DNA from: Flavobacteriales bacterium UBA4466
GTDB taxonomy: Bacteria > Bacteroidota > Bacteroidia > Flavobacteriales_D > Sanyastnellaceae
Direction of reading: 5' to 3'
Length of the DNA: 64,000 nt
Assembly: GCA_905182895.1 (NCBI GenBank)
Contig: CAJJDD010000008.1
Coordinates: forward strand, 1-64,000
Every line of letters starts with the position of its first letter. Position 1 is the first letter of the stretch. The translations under genes were made by a program, and so were the position numbers. Below, in pieces: positions 32,144-41,642 of this stretch. The notes beneath the pieces were generated by a model that did no database searches, was not told the origin of the DNA, and saw only the letters and a list, made by a program, of their open reading frames with translations.

Positions 32144-34465
32144 ATGGCATTTGACATAGATATGATAAAAGCGGTCTATGACCGTTACCCTAGTAGAGTA
32201 GCAGCAGCGAGAAAAGCTGTTGGAAAACCGCTGACTCTCTCAGAAAAAATTCTGTATTCCCATCTTTGGGATGGAGACGCTAGTACCGTTTTTCAGAGAG
32301 GTAAATCATATGTAGATTTTGCTCCAGACCGCGTAGCAATGCAGGATGCTACAGCTCAAATGGCACTTATGCAATTCATGCAAGCAGGAAAGAAAAAGGT
32401 TTCTGTTCCTTCTACAGTGCACTTGGATCACTTGATTCAAGCTAAAATGGGAGCAGATAAAGATCTTCAGAATGCAATTAATCAGTCTAGTGAAGTATTT
32501 AACTTCTTAGAGTCTGCATCTAATAAATACGGGATAGGATTCTGGAAGCCCGGAGCAGGAATCATTCACCAAGTAGTTCTAGAAAATTACGCATTCCCCG
32601 GAGGAATGATGATAGGTACTGATTCTCATACAGTAAATGCAGGAGGACTTGGTATGGTAGCCATCGGAGTAGGTGGAGCAGATGCCGTAGATGTAATGGC
32701 AGGAATGGCTTGGGAGCTTAAATTTCCTAAACTAATAGGAATTAAGCTAACAGGAAAACTTAGCGGATGGACAGCTTCCAAAGATGTAATCCTTAAAGTA
32801 GCAGGTATTTTAACTGCTAAAGGTGGAACAGATGCTATCGTAGAATACTTCGGAGAAGGAGCTATAGGATTATCTGGAACAGGAAAAGGAACTATCTGTA
32901 ACATGGGAGCAGAAATAGGAGCTACTACTTCTACTTTCGGTTATGATGATTCTATGGAAAGATACCTAAGAGCTACAGGACGTGACGAGGTGGCAGATGC
33001 TGCTAATGGAATTAGAGAACATTTAACAGGAGACCCAGAAGTATATGCTAATCCAGACGAGTACTTTGATCAGGTAATAGAAATTAATTTAGATGATTTA
33101 AAGCCACACCTAAACGGACCGTTTACTCCAGATTTAGCTACACCAGTTAATGAAATGAAACAAAAGGCTAAAACTGAAGGCTGGCCTTTAGATGTAGAGT
33201 GGGCGTTGATTGGCTCGTGTACCAACTCCTCTTATGAAGATTTATCTAGGGCAGCTTCTATTGCTGAAGATGCAGCTAGATCAAGGGACTTAAACCTAAA
33301 AGCTAACATTAGGAATTAACCCTGGTTCGGAGCAAGTAAGATATACAGCTGCTAGAGATGGTCTTTTGAACATATTTGAAGATTTAGATGCCACTATTTT
33401 CACTAACGCCTGTGGTCCATGCATAGGTCAGTGGGCTAGATACAGTGACCCTAAAAATGCTCCTAAAAACAGCATCGTTCACTCGTTTAACAGAAACTTT
33501 GCAAAGCGAGCAGACGGAAACCCGAACACACACGCATTTGTGTCATCACCAGAAATGGTAGCAGCTATAGCTATTAGCGGAAGATTAGACTTTAACCCAC
33601 TTACCGATACATTAGTAAATAAGGATGGGGAGGAAGTAAAGTTAGATGAGCCTACCGGTTTTGAGCTTCCGCCTAAAGGATTTGATGTTGAAGATAATGG
33701 TTATATAGAGCCCGCTGCAGATGGGTCTCAAGTGCAGATTGTAGTAAAAGATGACTCTGAAAGATTGCAGGTTTTAAGTCCATTTAAGCCATGGAATGGT
33801 GAGAATATAACAGGAATGAAACTGCTAATTAAAGCACATGGAAAATGTACCACAGACCACATTTCTATGGCAGGTCCATGGTTAAGGTATAGAGGACATT
33901 TAGATAATATTTCTAATAACTGTCTGATAGGAGCTGTGAATGCATTTAATATGGAGACAAACAAGGTAAAGAGCCAGTTAACAGGTGAGTACGGTGAGGT
34001 TCCAGCTACAGCGAGAGGATATAAGGCAGACGGGGTTTCTACTGTTGTAGTGGGAGATCATAACTATGGTGAAGGTTCTTCTAGAGAGCATGCTGCGATG
34101 GAGCCAAGACACTTAGGTGTTATGGTAGTTGTAGTAAAGTCTTTTGCTAGAATTCATGAAACAAACTTAAGAAGCAGGGAATGTTAGGTTTAACATTTTC
34201 TACCGAGACTGATTACGATTTAATTCAGGAAGACGATACGCTTAATTTCTTAGATCTTAACACATTCACGGCAGGGAAACAGTTAACGCTAGAGGCAGTT
34301 CATAAAGATGGATCTAAAAATGAAATCAAGTTAAACCATACTTACAATGAATCTCAGATAGAATGGTTCAAAGAAGGTTCAGCGCTTAACTTAATAAGAA
34401 AGAATGAATTTCTTAATTACAGGGAAATTTCCAACATGAAGAACATTATTAATCTCTTTTTTTGA
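32144..34465 (+). CDS. acn: Aconitate hydratase (mitochondrial-type), frameshifted
   Basis: TCA-cycle enzyme interconverting citrate and isocitrate through a [4Fe-4S] cluster. Visible: [32 protein letters not shown], the cluster ligand in [11 protein letters not shown] and the other two in [10 protein letters not shown]. The swivel domain has [20 protein letters not shown] and [10 protein letters not shown]. Three ORFs (32144-33319, 33366-34187, 34181-34465) join with indels near 33310 (restoring [17 protein letters not shown]) and near 34175. The total of about 770 residues is normal. The C-terminus after IRKNE may be slightly over-extended. A palindrome and a -7 element lie upstream. Confidence 0.94.
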
Positions 34466-34787
34466 TTTAAAAGAATCGCTAAGTTTTATCCAGGCATTAA
34501 AATTTGTTTTTTCAAATAATAAAGAATCATTTACACTTAGAGATTATTCAAAGTAGAAAAAAAGGAAGAGTTTATTTTACACATGAACCACAATCAGCCG
34601 GGGATATTCTATTCGCTGTCAATCCCATACTGCTATGAGATTAAAAAAAACACGTCAAAACCTGAAGTTGCCATGTTCTCAATTCGGGAAAGAGATGTTT
34701 TTATCACCTGCGCTTGGCTAGTTTTCAGGAATTTAGAATGTTAAAACAGAGAGGTGTTTTGTAATAGTAAAGGAAAAATCATAGGCT
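34466..34787 (+). other. Gap with short coding-like fragments, no recognisable gene
   Basis: Plus-strand frames give stretches that look like protein (ESLSFIQALKFVFSNNKESF, then KKGRVYFTHEPQSAGDIL in the next frame), interrupted by stops at A-runs. They could be the remains of a gene, or an error-rich part of one. The similarity is too weak to name a family. No RNA gene or terminator seen. Confidence 0.3.
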
Positions 34788-35171
34788 TTAGTTAATCGAA
34801 GTCTTGCTGACTAACACTCCTCTTGTATAGATGTACTCGGTGTGCTTGTCACCTAATTTATCATAGTCATACATGGTGCCTTCTTCAAGACCATTTTGAT
34901 AAAACTCTTGAGATTTCATTGAACCGTTCTCCCAGTAATAGGTCCAAAAGCCGTGCTCTACTCCACTCTCATAACTTCCTTCATAGTCTAACTGACCATT
35001 CTTATAGAATACTTGTTCTTTAAGAATTTCTTGACTTCCGGATTCTAGAAAATACACTACCATGGGGTTTCCATTCGGCCAAGAACGAGCGAGGTATTCA
35101 TTTTGAGCACTAATATCATTAGTAATGATACTGATAATGAAGATGAAAGATATGTTTAAAATGGTTTTCAT
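34788..35171 (-). CDS. Secreted MORN-repeat protein (YwqK-like)
   Basis: 127 residues with a signal peptide (MKTILNISFIFIISIITNDI, then SAQ). Three MORN_2-type units follow: VFYKNGQLDYEGSYESGVEH, YYWENGSMKSQEFYQNGLEE and MYDYDKLGDKHTEYIYTRG. These 20-25-residue hairpins are common in Bacteroidota envelope proteins and in YwqK antitoxin-like proteins. No toxin partner is adjacent, so an antitoxin role is not supported. Confidence 0.75.
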   Translation of the reverse strand: MKTILNISFIFIISIITNDISAQNEYLARSWPNGNPMVVYFLESGSQEILKEQVFYKNGQLDYEGSYESGVEHGFWTYYWENGSMKSQEFYQNGLEEGTMYDYDKLGDKHTEYIYTRGVLVSKTSIN

Positions 35172-35295
35172 AAGTGTAATGTGCTTGGATACGTCAGTTT
35201 TTCTAAAGCGGTTACCAAAAACACGCCAAACTTTTTATCTGATCTCTAAGCAACTAAAATAGAGGAGCTACGTAAAAGATAAATCACACAAGCTA

Positions 35296-36712
35296 TTGAA
35301 AAGTTTATTTACAATATTATTCATTTTATTCCTTTCTGCGTCAGGATGTACTCAGTCATTTTTAAATTCTTCATATTTTTTCCAAGCAGATATAGAGTTT
35401 TTATTTAGTCATTTACAGGAGATTCATCCTAATTCCTCGGAAGTGGATTCATCTAAGGTTGAAATAATAAAGAGTGGATTAAAGTCAGAATATTACTCTG
35501 AGAGTGATGCCTTTTTCATTTTTAATGGATTCTTGAAGCTTCTTAATGATGGTCATAGTAATGTTAAATTTTCTTCGGAGAGAACAAAGGAAATTATTCA
35601 ATATGGAGAGTTTTTTCCCTACCAATTACAGTTTTTCGATTCTACAGCTGTTGTTACAGGTACTATTGGGTTGCGGTATGAAGAAATTCAAAGAAGAGAA
35701 ATATTCAAAATAAATAATATTCCTATTAAATCTATTCTAGAAGATTTGGCTATAGTGTCTATGGTAGACGGAGAACATAACACCTCTAGCAGTGAGTGGC
35801 TGTCTGATGATTTTTGGTTCTATTTCACACTTTATATTAAGTTTAGAAGTTCCTACAGTATCTAATAGAGAGATATTAAGCGTTAGAAGGTATATGACAA
35901 GTGCCTCTCTCAAAGAATTTTTAAAAACATCTTTTTTAGAGGACTTTAATTCGGGGCCATTTGATCTAAGTTGTATGAATGGAATAACCGTGTTATCTGT
36001 TTCTAATTTTAATCAGAAGTCTCCATTATGGTGGAAAATAAAATTGAAGTCCATATTTAAAGAACTAGATAAACAGGATATTTCTGAACTCGTTTTGGAT
36101 TTAAGAGATAACGGAGGAGGACAAGAAAATCTGCAGAATATTCTTTTAGAGTCTTTCGGAGTATCAACCTCCGAGAAGTATGAACTGGAAGTAATTAAGA
36201 AGATTGATTTTAGGACAGTCAGCGGGATTCAAAACGAACGGAAGGAGAAATTGAAATCGATGGGCCTAGAAAATTTCGTGTTTAGGGAAGATTATGGAGA
36301 TGATTTCAAAGGGAGAAAAGGAGCTCATTATAAATCAGCCAAACAGCGCTACTCTGGAGAGTTATTTATTCTTATAGATGGGACTACATTTAGCTGCGCT
36401 AGTGATGCTGCTGCTATACTGAAAGAAAATTACCCTCGAACAAAATTAATTGGCACCGAAACCAGAGGAAGCGGGAAAGTTAATTATGCAGGTTATTTTG
36501 TGCATGTAGAATTACCTAAAACAGGTTTTGTTATAAGAGTGCCCCGAGTAAAGTATATTTTGAATAACAAGTTGTGTTCTGAGTATTCAGGTATTATTCC
36601 TGATATTCATGTGGCCATGGATAAGTCAGACGTTCAGAAAGATGTAGACTCTCAACTAACGTTTCTATTCAACTATTTGAGAGAGAAAGAAAGTGCTTTA
36701 GAAGAGAATTAA
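35296..36712 (+). CDS. S41 family (tail-specific type) peptidase lipoprotein, frameshifted
   Basis: Lipoprotein signal KSLFTILFILFLSASGC. The N-terminal half is a helical cap domain with LLNDGHSNVKF. The C-terminal half has the S41 core: LVLDLRDNGGGQENL, the nucleophile region ILIDGTTFSCASDAAAIL and GTETRGSGKVNYAG. No PDZ domain is obvious. Two ORFs overlap at 35792-35865 and join with one indel near 35840, giving about 472 residues. The start is TTG; the local ATTG suggests an ATG with an inserted T. It converges with the next gene: the stops overlap by 4 bp (TTAA). Confidence 0.87.
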
Positions 36713-37287
36713 AGTTCTTCTTTATCAGCTAGAAAACTACCGCTGAAAGAAGATGAGGTGGTCAAAGGAGTTAACCCGTCTAATGAAGGGGCTATATCTA
36801 ATTGAAATGTAATATCATCAGCCACTATGCCTGGCTCACCTTGAGTCAATTCAAAGGCTCCAGCAGTAACGACATATTTAGTTAAAGGAGAAAGAGAATT
36901 GAAATTTACCTCCTCAATTACAAAAGTCACATTATTAGAATCTGGATGAGCTTGGAAGAATCTCACATTACTTAAGCCTAAAAGATCACCCTCACTGAGC
37001 GCTGGAATAACTACTCTCATATTTAAATGATGAGGCTCTACTTCTCCTTCTAATTCTATTTTAGTAGTAGTGTAATAGTCTTTCCCCGTAATAATATCCG
37101 ATCCAAAATCATCTGTATCATTGGCTAAAGTTACCCAATGAGCATCGGTAAGCTGATATTCAGTGCCATCAAGAGATAAGCTTCCACATTCACATGTATA
37201 GGTTAAATCGTTCAGGGGAACTTCTTTTTTACAAGAAGCGAAAAGCAGCACATCAAGGATTAAAAAAATGAGAATTTTCTTATACAT
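36709..37287 (-). CDS. Uncharacterised lipoprotein, 192 aa
   Basis: Lipoprotein signal MYKKILIFLILDVLLFASC, then KKEVPLNDLTYTCECGSL. The rest is beta-rich and acidic, without a motif I recognise. It lies 35 bp downstream of the NamZ-type gene on the same strand, so the two may be co-transcribed. Confidence 0.7.
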   Translation of the reverse strand: MYKKILIFLILDVLLFASCKKEVPLNDLTYTCECGSLSLDGTEYQLTDAHWVTLANDTDDFGSDIITGKDYYTTTKIELEGEVEPHHLNMRVVIPALSEGDLLGLSNVRFFQAHPDSNNVTFVIEEVNFNSLSPLTKYVVTAGAFELTQGEPGIVADDITFQLDIAPSLDGLTPLTTSSSFSGSFLADKEEL

Positions 37288-37321
37288 AAGTCTAATTTAG
37301 AATTTGTGAAATTACCGATTT

Positions 37322-38558
37322 TTAAGGGTATAGAAGGTATTTCGATCGTGTTTTTTTAAACTCTTGAAGTCCATCGTGCCATAATTCTCTTATTTGCGCC
37401 TCATTTTTTCCTTCTGAAATTTGTTTTCTTAAGTTATCACTTCCTGCCAATAAATCGAAGAAATTAGGCCTACTGAATAAATCTTCACCTAAAACTTCAT
37501 GAGCCTCCAGTATACTATTTAAATTGAGTTGAGCTGAGCAGATATAGTTTTCAGTGTCATTGTCATTAAAAGAATAAGCGTTACATCTTATGCCCTTTAG
37601 CTTTGGGGTAGGAGCCTCTTTTCGAGGTTCGGGAGTGAAGAAAGTTCCGTCTCCTCTAAGTTTTGGATGACCGTAAACCTGAAAGGGATTATCTGTACCG
37701 CGCCCTACACTAACTGAGGTCCCTTCAAAAAAGCACAGTGAAGGATATAGAATTACACTTGTGTAGTTCGGTAAATTGGGGCTTGGTTTTACTGGTAAGA
37801 AATACCTGGTAGAATGAGTGTATTCTTTACATGAAATAATTCTCAAATCACAAGAGAGTCCTTTCTCTAACCACCCTTCTCCGTTAATCATAAGAGCATA
37901 TTCCCCTATAGTCATTCCGTGACAGACTGGAATCGCGTGCATTCCTATAAATGATTTGAAATCAGGATTTAGAATAGGTCCATCTATCACATGTGCATTC
38001 GGGTTCGGTCTATCTAGCACCAGTACTTCTATCCCAACTTCAGCTGCTGCCTCCATAATGTAATGTAGAGTAGAGATATACGTGTAGAACCGAACTCCTA
38101 CATCTTGAATATCGAAGACGAGTACATCTAAGCCTTTAAGTAATTCTAACGAGGGTTTTTTATTTTTTCAATAATATTTCTGATGAAGAAAAGCTTGTGG
38201 CTTTAGAGTCATTAATTATTGCGCCCGCAGCGCCTTCACCTCTAAATCCATGCTCAGGGCAGAAAATGCGTTGCAATGCTATTCCATGAGCCATTAAAGT
38301 GTCCACTAGATGAACACCATTTATCTGTGAGGAAGGGTTGCCTACTAGGCCTACATTTTTATCTCTTAGCAGCTCTACTACTTTTATTATCTGGTCTGCA
38401 CCAGTTTTGAAATTTTCCGAAAGTGGCGTTAAACAATTTTCTCTTTTAGGAACGTGCACCGCGTCATTTTTAAGTTCCGAAACTGAGGTGGAATCAGTAT
38501 CCACCTTAAGGGCGCATGAAAGAATGAGAAGAGAGATAGAGTATAAAATAAATTTCAT
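37322..38558 (-). CDS. namZ: DUF1343 / NamZ-type exo-beta-N-acetylmuramidase lipoprotein, frameshifted
   Basis: The DUF1343 family includes NamZ, which removes N-acetylmuramic acid from the ends of peptidoglycan fragments. Start chosen at 38558 because MKFILYSISLLILSC is a good lipoprotein signal; the longer track start adds 13 unlikely residues. Family blocks: KNVGLVGNPSSQINGVHLVD, FCPEHGFRGEGAAGA, DVLVFDIQDVGVRFYTYIST, VLDRPNPN, IPVCHGMTIGEYA and FEGTSVSVGRGTDNPFQVYG. The break is in an A-rich run near 38160, and the missing 100 bp read in frame between the two ORFs. About 410 residues in total, normal length. Confidence 0.9.
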
Positions 38559-38738
38559 GATAAGGTCGATTACAAAAACCGTGTCAGCTTTCTTCAAAGA
38601 TCAAAAATGTTTCTAACCAATAAACTAGAATTTGAATTCTCTTTGAATAAAATGTTGTTCACTACAGCTTAGCTATTTTAACTTTGATTAAATTAAGATA
38701 GATAAACCAAGAATTAGCTATTCTAATGTAGCTTGGCT

Positions 38739-38746
38739 TACTTTTG
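38739..38746 (+). promoter_or_regulatory. -7 element (TACTTTTG) for the LolC/E-type permease
   Basis: TACTTTTGCAGGCG, an exact TAnnTTTG match ending 13 bp before the ATG at 38760. Confidence 0.5.
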
Positions 38747-38759
38747 CAGGCGACTTTAT

Positions 38760-40274
38760 ATGACGAACTTTTACTGGTACATATCAAAACGAATTAGCTC
38801 GGGAAAGGGCTTTAAAAAAGGCTTTTCACGGCCTATTATTCATATAGCCACAGGAGCTGTGGCTCTGGGGATAGCAGTGATGCTTATAAGCATAGCTATA
38901 GTGATAGGTTTTCAGAATGAGGTTAGAGATAAAGTAGTCGGTTTCGGTTCTCATGTGCAGATAAGTCAAAACTCCGGAGCTCAAAGCAAAGAGTCCATTC
39001 CTATGTTAACCAATGATTCACTTGTCAGTGAAATCAAAAAAATAAGCTGTGTTAAGCATGTCCAGAAATTCGCTATTAAGCCCGGGATATTAGAAACAAA
39101 AAAAGACGTAGAAGGCGCTATAATTAAAGGTGTTTCTTCGGATTTTGATTGGACTTTCTTCAATGATAAATTAGTGAAGGGGACTACGCTGTCTGCAGAC
39201 TCTTTAGAGGTAAAGAAGCACATAATGCTTTCCGAAACCATAGCTAAAAGGCTAAGAATAAGCGTAGGAGAGAGGTTGACTGTGTATTTCGTGCTTAACC
39301 AAGAGGATTTAAAACCTAGAACGTTTAAGGTGGTAGGAATATATAACTCTGGATTTGTAGAGTTCGATGAACAATTTGTTTTTGTGCCCTTAGACATAAT
39401 GGCCAAAATCAGCAAATGGGGTATAGAGTCTCAAGTAAAAGTAACGGAGGAAAAAGAGAAAAACAGATGGAAAGGTTCTGAAAGTGGCTTTGGGGGTGAA
39501 GGACTTTTAAAATTTGAATGGAGTAAAATGAAATGGCGTGGATCAGGGCCGCATTATTTGAGCTACAAGGATACTTCCATAATAGAGTTGATCGTTAGAG
39601 ATAGGTTCGAAACCATTCCGGATACGTCTAGAATTATGTTTTCGGTTGACGGTGAAGACCCGCTTAGATTGCTTCCATTAGTGGTTAGTTCGGGTGCTAC
39701 TCATTCTGAATACTGTGGCGGATATGAAGTACTGCTCACGGACTATGAGTCGATATTAAATGCGGATGACGCGTTAACTTTTTCTTTGCCGTACTACTAC
39801 CGAAGTGATACTATATTGTCTCGGTTTCCAGAGATCTTTAATTGGCTAGCTACACTGGATATAAATGTCATTATACTAATTATTCTTATGATATTCGTGG
39901 CTATCATTAATATAGCGAGTGCTATTTTGATAATCATCATAGAAAAAACGAGTTTGATAGGATTGTTTAAGGCCTTTGGCGCGAGTACGACTAGGCTTAG
40001 TGGTCTTTTTATAGTGCTTGCTGGCAGAATTCTTGTAATCGGTTTAATCGTGGGGAACATCTTAGGCTTAGGGTTTTGTATTCTTCAAGATAAATTTGGG
40101 TTGGTGAAGTTAGACCCTGAAAAATATATTTTAGATAAAGTTCCGATTGACTTAAACTGGACTTATGTCTGTCAGATTAATCTTATAACACTGGTTATAT
40201 GTGTTTTGTTTATGATTCTCCCAGTATTATATGTCTCTCGAATAGACCCTGTAAGGGCCATTAAGTTTGACTAA
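38760..40274 (+). CDS. LolC/LolE-type ABC transporter permease
   Basis: Start at the ATG 38760 (MTNFYWYISKRISSGKGFKK); nine residues shorter than the track ORF and fitting the promoter. FtsX-superfamily layout: N-terminal helix (IIHIATGAVALGIAVMLISI), a large periplasmic domain, then three C-terminal helices (VIILIILMIFVAIINIASAI, a second containing ILVIGLIVGNILGLGFC, and a third near VCVLFMILPVLYV) and a final SRIDPVRAIKFD. LolC/E proteins release lipoproteins from the inner membrane to LolA. The cognate LolD ATPase is not adjacent. Confidence 0.88.
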   Translation: MTNFYWYISKRISSGKGFKKGFSRPIIHIATGAVALGIAVMLISIAIVIGFQNEVRDKVVGFGSHVQISQNSGAQSKESIPMLTNDSLVSEIKKISCVKHVQKFAIKPGILETKKDVEGAIIKGVSSDFDWTFFNDKLVKGTTLSADSLEVKKHIMLSETIAKRLRISVGERLTVYFVLNQEDLKPRTFKVVGIYNSGFVEFDEQFVFVPLDIMAKISKWGIESQVKVTEEKEKNRWKGSESGFGGEGLLKFEWSKMKWRGSGPHYLSYKDTSIIELIVRDRFETIPDTSRIMFSVDGEDPLRLLPLVVSSGATHSEYCGGYEVLLTDYESILNADDALTFSLPYYYRSDTILSRFPEIFNWLATLDINVIILIILMIFVAIINIASAILIIIIEKTSLIGLFKAFGASTTRLSGLFIVLAGRILVIGLIVGNILGLGFCILQDKFGLVKLDPEKYILDKVPIDLNWTYVCQINLITLVICVLFMILPVLYVSRIDPVRAIKFD

Positions 40275-40312
40275 CTCCGCAGAACGTTTAACTATTGTTA
40301 CTTCTAAAAGAG

Positions 40313-40326
40313 TACTTTTGCAACGC
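40313..40326 (+). promoter_or_regulatory. -7 element TACTTTTG fused to TTGCAACGC word
   Basis: TACTTTTG (40313-40320) matches the consensus and continues as CAACGC, so the 9-mer TTGCAACGC covers its end and the likely start site. It lies 15-20 bp before the ATG at 40342. Confidence 0.55.
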
Positions 40327-40341
40327 TAAAAAAAGACAAAT

Positions 40342-41325
40342 ATGAAACGCGTTTATGATAACATTCTAGGAGCTATAGGTGATACTCCATTAATAAGATT
40401 AAATAACATAGCCAAGGATATTCCAGGTGAAGTTTGGGCTAAAGTTGAATATTTTAATCCTGGCCATTCTACCAAGGATAGAATGGCTTTGCAGATGCTA
40501 GAAGATGCCGAAAAAGCGGGGAAAATAAAGCCTGGAGGAACTATTATAGAATGTACTTCTGGTAATACAGGAATGGGATTAGCACTAGCAGCATGTGTTA
40601 AAGGGTATAAGCTGATCTGTACTATGAGTGATAAGCAGAGTAAAGAGAAAATAGACATTCTAAGAGCCATGGGAGCAGACGTAAGAGTGTGTCCTACGAA
40701 TGTAGAAGCAGATCATCCTGAAAGTTATTATAGCGTGGCTACAAGATTAGCCAATGAAATTCCTAATTCATTTTATCCATTTCAGTATGATAATCTTTCT
40801 AATAGAAAGGCTCATTACTTAACTACTGGCCCAGAAATTTGGGACCAAACAGATGGGAAAATAACTCATTTTGTAGTAGGGGTAGGGACTGGAGGGACTA
40901 TTTCAGGTGTAGGTCAGTATTTAAAAGAGCAAAACCCTGAGGTGAAACTCTGGGGTGGAGATACGTATGGATCTGTTTTTAAGAAATACCACGAAACTGG
41001 AATTTTCGATGAGAATGAAATTCATTCATACATCACCGAGGGTATAGGAGAAGATATTCTTCCTAAAAATGTAGATTTCGATTTAATAGATCACTTCGAA
41101 AAAGTAACAGATAAAGATGGTGCTTTAGTAGCTAGAGAATTGGCTTTAAAAGAGGGATTACTTTTAGGTTATTCATGTGGATCAGCATTTCAGGTAATTC
41201 GTCAAATGAAAGATCAGCTTACGGAAGATTCCGTTACTGTAGTATTATTCCACGATCACGGAAGTAGATACGTAGGTAAAGTCTTTAATGATGAATGGAT
41301 GAGAGAGCAAGGGTTTATAGACTAG
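40342..41325 (+). CDS. PLP-dependent cysteine synthase / cystathionine beta-synthase family enzyme
   Basis: 327 residues of fold-type II PLP enzyme. The PLP lysine is in NPGHSTKDRMA, the substrate loop is TSGNTGMGLALA, and the phosphate-binding loop is VGTGGTISGVG. The family forms cysteine from O-acetylserine and sulfide, or cystathionine from serine and homocysteine. The loop before the lysine is GHS instead of the usual GGS. The length, without a CBS-pair tail, fits the catalytic core. Which reaction it runs cannot be decided from sequence alone. Confidence 0.9.
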   Translation: MKRVYDNILGAIGDTPLIRLNNIAKDIPGEVWAKVEYFNPGHSTKDRMALQMLEDAEKAGKIKPGGTIIECTSGNTGMGLALAACVKGYKLICTMSDKQSKEKIDILRAMGADVRVCPTNVEADHPESYYSVATRLANEIPNSFYPFQYDNLSNRKAHYLTTGPEIWDQTDGKITHFVVGVGTGGTISGVGQYLKEQNPEVKLWGGDTYGSVFKKYHETGIFDENEIHSYITEGIGEDILPKNVDFDLIDHFEKVTDKDGALVARELALKEGLLLGYSCGSAFQVIRQMKDQLTEDSVTVVLFHDHGSRYVGKVFNDEWMREQGFID

Positions 41326-41642
41326 GCCTGTTTTTTACGGTTCCATTTATAAAGTTGAAATCGAGTTTTAGCGCTCTTTATTGAATTCGTTTACAACAGA
41401 GGTCTATTCCCTCCTTGATCGACAAGCTATAAATTTCCAGCAGAATCCTAGTACGTTTCGAGTAGATTAAATTGCGGTTAGTTCATTCTCTGAGCTGTTT
41501 GTTTTGAGTTAACTAGCTTAATGTAATCCTATGCAGATGCTATGATTAGCCAGAGTGACAATCTGAAAATCAGCAGTTTTTACAGATACGATTTTAAATT
41601 AATGTTATTTGTGGTCTTAACCCTTAGTTATACGGATGGTGT
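41326..41642. other. Intergenic region without recognisable gene
   Basis: About 315 bp between two genes that end towards each other. No ORF with family features, no RNA gene and no strong terminator hairpin seen. Confidence 0.5.

Noticed and set aside
34788-35171. Antitoxin of a toxin-antitoxin pair (YwqK-like MORN protein)
   Set aside because: It has a signal peptide and no toxin-like neighbour. MORN_2 repeats alone do not support such a role.
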